A DNA stretch of 33,644 bases from Anaerolineae bacterium. GTDB lineage: Bacteria > Chloroflexota > Anaerolineae > Aggregatilineales > UBA2796. Positions within the stretch are counted from its first letter, which is position 1, and each line of letters starts with the position of its first letter. The DNA is taken from the NCBI GenBank assembly GCA_019637615.1, contig JAHBVJ010000053.1, positions 1-33,644 of the forward strand. Reading direction: 5' to 3'. The position numbers and the translations under genes were made by a program. This document shows positions 30,420 through 33,644 of the stretch, piece by piece. The notes beneath the pieces are model-generated. The model saw only the letters and a program-made list of their open reading frames with translations, ran no database searches and had not been told where the DNA came from.

Positions 30420-30935
30420 TCATGCTTCGTCGTGTGGCGCGCTGCGAAAGGAGTGCATCGAGCGCCGCATGATCAACATGGCGACGAGTACGATGCCCAT
30501 TAAGACGATGAAGTTGATAGAGAGACTGATGAGAAGCGGGATCAGGCCGAGCACGACGCCGACGGCAAGCGCAAAACCGAGTTTTTGCAGGTGATTTTTC
30601 TCCAAAACGGTTTTGAGGCCGATGTCTGTTTCGGCATGAAGCCGTGCATAAAAGCGCGATAAGTCCCACGCGGCGAGATTTGCAGTCATCCCGACGAGCA
30701 TCAGGGGCGTCGATAAGTTTTGAAGGCAACCCGCTACGGCGAAAAGGACGAAGGCGAGGAAGTAGAACGCGGGCGAAGTCAACGTATTATTGCGCGCTTG
30801 GTACAGCCACAGCGCACCGATCACAACACCGAGCAGCGCCAGTACATAGGTTTGCGACACGAGGAAGGCCACTGAAAAGATGGCGGTTGCCGCCGCGATG
30901 CAAGCAAACAGCAGACGGTTGGTGAGCAGCATCAT
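30420..30935 (-). CDS. Small multi-pass membrane protein downstream of the DUF58 gene
   Basis: This 171-residue protein has four or five predicted helices: about 7-25, 29-45, 55-80, 118-136 and 138-155. A charged cytoplasmic-type loop lies between them (SRFYARLHAETDIGLKTVLEKNH, about 92-114). I do not recognise a named family. The ATG at 30935 overlaps the DUF58 stop as ATGA, showing translational coupling; the next ATG is immediately in frame. The longer frame to 31007 is only a shadow of the DUF58 gene. As last gene of the MoxR-DUF58 operon it is probably a membrane partner of that system; any closer role is unknown. Confidence 0.75.
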   Translation of the reverse strand: MMLLTNRLLFACIAAATAIFSVAFLVSQTYVLALLGVVIGALWLYQARNNTLTSPAFYFLAFVLFAVAGCLQNLSTPLMLVGMTANLAAWDLSRFYARLHAETDIGLKTVLEKNHLQKLGFALAVGVVLGLIPLLISLSINFIVLMGIVLVAMLIMRRSMHSFRSAPHDEA

Positions 30936-32200
30936 AACCTGCCTAGCTGGCGATAGTGCGCCATTTCCTCGCGAATGGCGAGATCGAGCGGTTGATCGAC
31001 AGCCCAATTCACAAGCTGGATGCCACTGCGGCGAAGCTGGCGCAGCATGACAAGCCGTTCCGCGTAGGCCAGCCGATAAGCGGGTGAAGTAGCGTCGCTG
31101 TAGATGTTCGCGCTGTAGGAGACGGGATCGGGCGAGACGACCATGACCGCATAGCCGTGCGCGCGCATCCTCGCGAGAACGGGCACATCCCCGGCTAAGA
31201 GCGGACTCACGATCACGAGCTGCGATTTGGCAGGAAAAACGCGGGTGGGCAGGTAAGCCAAGCTCTCCAGCGCATAGTTGAGGAGGGGAGTGGCGCGGGC
31301 GATGGCGCGGAGGATGCGTTCCCGCTGGACGCGCCCATAACCGGGGAACAGCCGGATCAGGCCGGAACCGTAGACTAACAGACTTACGCGGTTGCCATCG
31401 CTCAGAAAGGTATCGGCAAGGGCGGCAGCAGCAGACACGCCGTGCTCAAACAGGGTACCCGATGACGTTTTGACATCGGCTTGCTGACGCGCATCCAAGA
31501 TGATCCCGACATCAGCGACACGTTCTTGTTCAAAGATGTTGGTGAACAGAGCGTCGGCGGAACGCGCGGTCAGCTTCCAGTTGATCTGGCGCTGACGATC
31601 CCCGATCTGATATTCGCGCACGCCCAAAAAGCCGATGCCCGTGCCGCCCTGACGGGAGGCGATTGGCCCCGCGAAACCGCGCGTTTGCGGCGGACGGATT
31701 TTGATCGGGGCGAGTTTGGGATAGCGCGGATACACTGTGAAGCTCGGCTTGGTCTCGTAGACCAGCGATTGTTCAAACAAGCCGGAAAAATCGCGCACGG
31801 TGACGGCGGTGGTATAGGTGTGATAATCCCCACGAGCGGCGGCGATGGTGTAGTCCAGATCGAGGCTGGTGTGCGCATCGAACATGCGGGTTGTCGATGA
31901 GGTGCCGTCGGTCTGCTTGATCCCCGCTGGCAGCACATCGCGAATCGAAATCTCATCGATGGCTGATCCCTCGTTGGTGACGGTGAGCTTGATCGTGATC
32001 GGCGTGTCCGTGGCGACAAACGGCGGCGAGACTTCCCGACTGATGGTTAGCTGGACATGCTCCGCACGCCACAAGATGGCGGCAAACAGATAGGCGACAA
32101 GAGGCGTGGCAAGGATGAGCACGCTCTGGTGCAGCGTGGCGATCCCCAGAATGACCAAGCCGAAGATCAACGCTAAGACGAGGGTGAATGTATATTTCAC
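30932..32200 (-). CDS. DUF58 domain protein
   Basis: This 422-residue protein has two N-terminal helices (about 4-45), a beta-rich CARDB-like middle region (about 55-190) and the DUF58 domain. The hallmark GFLGVREYQIGDRQRQINWK is near 213-232, followed by TARSADAL and a von Willebrand A-like fold. DUF58 proteins work with MoxR ATPases in assembly or activation of protein complexes at the membrane. The start is taken as GTG 32200, giving a KYTFTLVLALIFG N-terminus and overlapping the moxR stop as GTGA. The upstream extension to 32383 is antisense-like, lies inside moxR and is rejected. The downstream membrane protein overlaps by four bases. Confidence 0.9.
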   Translation of the reverse strand: MKYTFTLVLALIFGLVILGIATLHQSVLILATPLVAYLFAAILWRAEHVQLTISREVSPPFVATDTPITIKLTVTNEGSAIDEISIRDVLPAGIKQTDGTSSTTRMFDAHTSLDLDYTIAAARGDYHTYTTAVTVRDFSGLFEQSLVYETKPSFTVYPRYPKLAPIKIRPPQTRGFAGPIASRQGGTGIGFLGVREYQIGDRQRQINWKLTARSADALFTNIFEQERVADVGIILDARQQADVKTSSGTLFEHGVSAAAALADTFLSDGNRVSLLVYGSGLIRLFPGYGRVQRERILRAIARATPLLNYALESLAYLPTRVFPAKSQLVIVSPLLAGDVPVLARMRAHGYAVMVVSPDPVSYSANIYSDATSPAYRLAYAERLVMLRQLRRSGIQLVNWAVDQPLDLAIREEMAHYRQLGRL

Positions 32201-33168
32201 GGTTTGGCGTCTTGGATGACGGGTACTGGCACCGACTGCACGATCTCGGTCAGGATGCGATCCGCCGCTTGGGGCACTGACCACAAATCCGGATTGAGGA
32301 TCAGACGGTGATGCAAGGCGGGCTTGACGAAGGTTTTGACATCGTCGGGCAGCACGTAGTTCCGTCCATGAATCGCCGCCCACGCGCGGCTCAATTTCAG
32401 GAGGGCGAGCGTGCCTCTGGGACTGGAACCGACGGCAACCTGACGATGCGCACGGGTTTTGCCCACCATTGCGACGATATATTCTTCGAGATCGTCGTCC
32501 ACGAAGACTTCTTCGATCTGACGCTGCATCGCAAGCAGATCGGAGGCCGTGACGAGACTCTGCAAATGCTGATCGTCTTCTTTGCGTACGCGGCGACGAT
32601 GGATGATCTCTTTTTCCTCGGCGGGCGTCGGGTAGCCTAGCGAGAGCTTCATCATGAAGCGATCCAACTGCGCTTCGGGGAGGGGGAAGGTGCCTTCGTA
32701 CTCGATGGGATTTTGGGTGGCGATGACGAAGAACGGTTCGGGCAGTTTGAGCGTTTCGCCCTCGACGGTGACCTGATGCTCTTGCATAGCTTCCAGCAGC
32801 GCGGACTGCGTGCGGGGTGAGGCGCGGTTGATCTCATCGGCCAAGACGAAATTGGCGAAGATGGGGCCTTTGCGGAGGACGAATTTATCTTGTCCTTTGT
32901 CAAAATAATAGCCGCCCGTGATGTCGCCGGGGAGCAGATCGGGCGTGAACTGGATGCGGTGGAAAGACAGACCAAGCACCGACGCAAAACTATTCGCCAG
33001 CAGTGTTTTCGCCAAGCCGGGGTAGTCTTCTAGCAGGATATGCCCGCTAGAGAGAAAGGCCGCCATCATCTTGTGGAGGATGTCGGTTTTGCCAACGATA
33101 GCTTTACTGACTTCTTGAATGATTTGCGCGGTAAATGCTGCAACTTGTGTCCCGTTAGCTTCGGGCAT
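32197..33168 (-). CDS. MoxR-family AAA+ ATPase
   Basis: This 323-residue MoxR ATPase has Walker A as EDYPGLAKT (47-55), Walker B as FVLADEINRA with D111-E112, sensor 1 in IATQNP and the arginine-bearing LPEAQLDRF. The C-terminal lid contains VGSSPRGTLALLKLSRA, typical of the group. MoxR proteins act as chaperone-like ATPases for metal insertion or complex maturation, often on VWA-type partners such as the DUF58 product encoded next. Length and motif order are normal. The ATG at 33168 overlaps the end of the upstream gene by 14 bases, and its stop overlaps the DUF58 start, so the operon is tightly coupled. Confidence 0.95.
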   Translation of the reverse strand: MPEANGTQVAAFTAQIIQEVSKAIVGKTDILHKMMAAFLSSGHILLEDYPGLAKTLLANSFASVLGLSFHRIQFTPDLLPGDITGGYYFDKGQDKFVLRKGPIFANFVLADEINRASPRTQSALLEAMQEHQVTVEGETLKLPEPFFVIATQNPIEYEGTFPLPEAQLDRFMMKLSLGYPTPAEEKEIIHRRRVRKEDDQHLQSLVTASDLLAMQRQIEEVFVDDDLEEYIVAMVGKTRAHRQVAVGSSPRGTLALLKLSRAWAAIHGRNYVLPDDVKTFVKPALHHRLILNPDLWSVPQAADRILTEIVQSVPVPVIQDAKP

Positions 33169-33644
33169 AGGTCAGCTCCATTTGTTGTTCGATGAATTGA
33201 ATAATTTCTTCAACCTGCTGGTCAAGCCGGGGATCGTAGGGCGGCGCGGGTTTGAATAGCCGATCTCGCCAGCGACGGATCGCACTTTGGGGCACTGGTG
33301 ATGGCGCGACTTGCAAGCCCTGACGCTGAAGCAGGTTGCGGATCGCGATGGGAAGATCCAAAGTGTCGCCCCGCACCAAATATTCGACCTCGGATTCGCT
33401 GACGCTGTATTGATAAGCGAGGAGCGAAAGGACGAGTTTGCGCGCCTCTTGAATGAACTGTTCTCTGGAAAATGAACTCGACTGCAACGTGGTGAGTACT
33501 TTGCGCCAGATGAGATAGCGCGAGGTCGGTCCGTACTGGTCAGGAATATAGGTCGGGCGCGGCGGGTTGAGCCTGAGACGGCGCAAGGTATTGAGGGCAA
33601 TCAGGATCGATAGGATGACGATCACGCCGAGATAGGCTTGCTGC
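33155..33644 (-). CDS. 3' part of a membrane-associated protein upstream of moxR
   Basis: The leftward frame is open from the window edge (reading QQAYLGVIVILSILIAL, a likely membrane helix) and ends at 33155, giving 163 visible residues. The helix is followed by a charged cytoplasmic-type segment with SRYLIWRKVLTTLQSSSFSR and YSVSESEVEYLVRGDTLDLP (about 90-110). It ends in an acidic QVEEIIQFIEQQMEL helix. I do not recognise the family; MoxR-DUF58 operons often carry a DUF4129- or DUF4350-type membrane protein at this place. A GTG at 33623-33625 could be misread as a start, but the frame continues beyond the window. Confidence 0.65.
   Translation of the reverse strand, partial: QQAYLGVIVILSILIALNTLRRLRLNPPRPTYIPDQYGPTSRYLIWRKVLTTLQSSSFSREQFIQEARKLVLSLLAYQYSVSESEVEYLVRGDTLDLPIAIRNLLQRQGLQVAPSPVPQSAIRRWRDRLFKPAPPYDPRLDQQVEEIIQFIEQQMELTYARS

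Noticed and set aside
30319..30729. A 136-codon leftward frame overlapping the small membrane protein
   Set aside because: Off-frame shadow; the membrane protein in the other frame has coupled start, helices and operon context.
32201..32383. Upstream extension of the DUF58 protein
   Set aside because: It lies wholly within moxR in another frame; the GTGA overlap at 32197-32200 gives a natural start.

Overview
The window reads as a chromosomal stretch of a Chloroflexota bacterium, probably Anaerolineae-like. This is inferred from gene content only, with no marker gene. The pointers are a Thr/Pro-rich stalked secreted protein with CARDB-type repeats, RNase J, a SufS/SufU pair, a split cobalamin-binding mutase subunit next to MeaB, and MoxR/DUF58 genes. 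Most genes look GC-rich with good Shine-Dalgarno sites. Three patches are visibly AT-rich: about 2590-2956, 7700-9540 and 23820-25470. No rRNA, tRNA, CRISPR array, transposase or phage gene was found.

Layout from left to right. A cut-off AlaX-type tRNA editing gene, RNase J and a small cold-shock-like gene all read leftward. A divergent IMP dehydrogenase/GMP reductase-like gene and a tandem double nucleosidase-fold gene read rightward. They converge on a leftward pair, the cobalamin-binding methylmalonyl-CoA mutase subunit and its chaperone MeaB, preceded by an AT-rich AlbA_2/Schlafen-like gene that looks acquired. A rightward block follows: DUF402, sufS, a Uma2-fold gene, sufU and coaBC (Fe-S sulfur mobilisation plus coenzyme A synthesis). 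A 620-base regulatory-looking gap precedes a GH20 beta-hexosaminidase.

From 22017 leftward to 16022 lies a compact four-gene operon: a Yip1-like membrane protein, a MacB/LolD-type ATPase, a 900-residue secreted CARDB-type protein and a MacB-type permease. It resembles a MacB exporter in which the usual periplasmic adaptor is replaced by a stalked extracellular protein. This is the best candidate here for an undescribed system. Rightward from 22206 are an aldo/keto reductase and a peroxiredoxin. An AT-rich islet holds an unrecognised protein and a secreted protein gene interrupted by an in-frame TAG. A leftward peptide/oligosaccharide-type ABC importer (binding protein and two permeases, no ATPases) is divergent from a GH172 (DUF2961) glycoside hydrolase. 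The window ends in a leftward operon of a cut-off membrane-associated protein, MoxR ATPase, DUF58 protein and a small membrane protein, linked by short overlaps.

The most notable non-coding signal is a shared CAGGCAA motif. Upstream of the GH20 gene it forms a dyad plus four direct copies spaced 10-11 bases apart. Upstream of the GH172 gene there are two more direct copies. This suggests common control of the two glycoside hydrolases. Strong inverted repeats close most transcription units, and three of them share a TGCCCCT...AGGGGCA stem.
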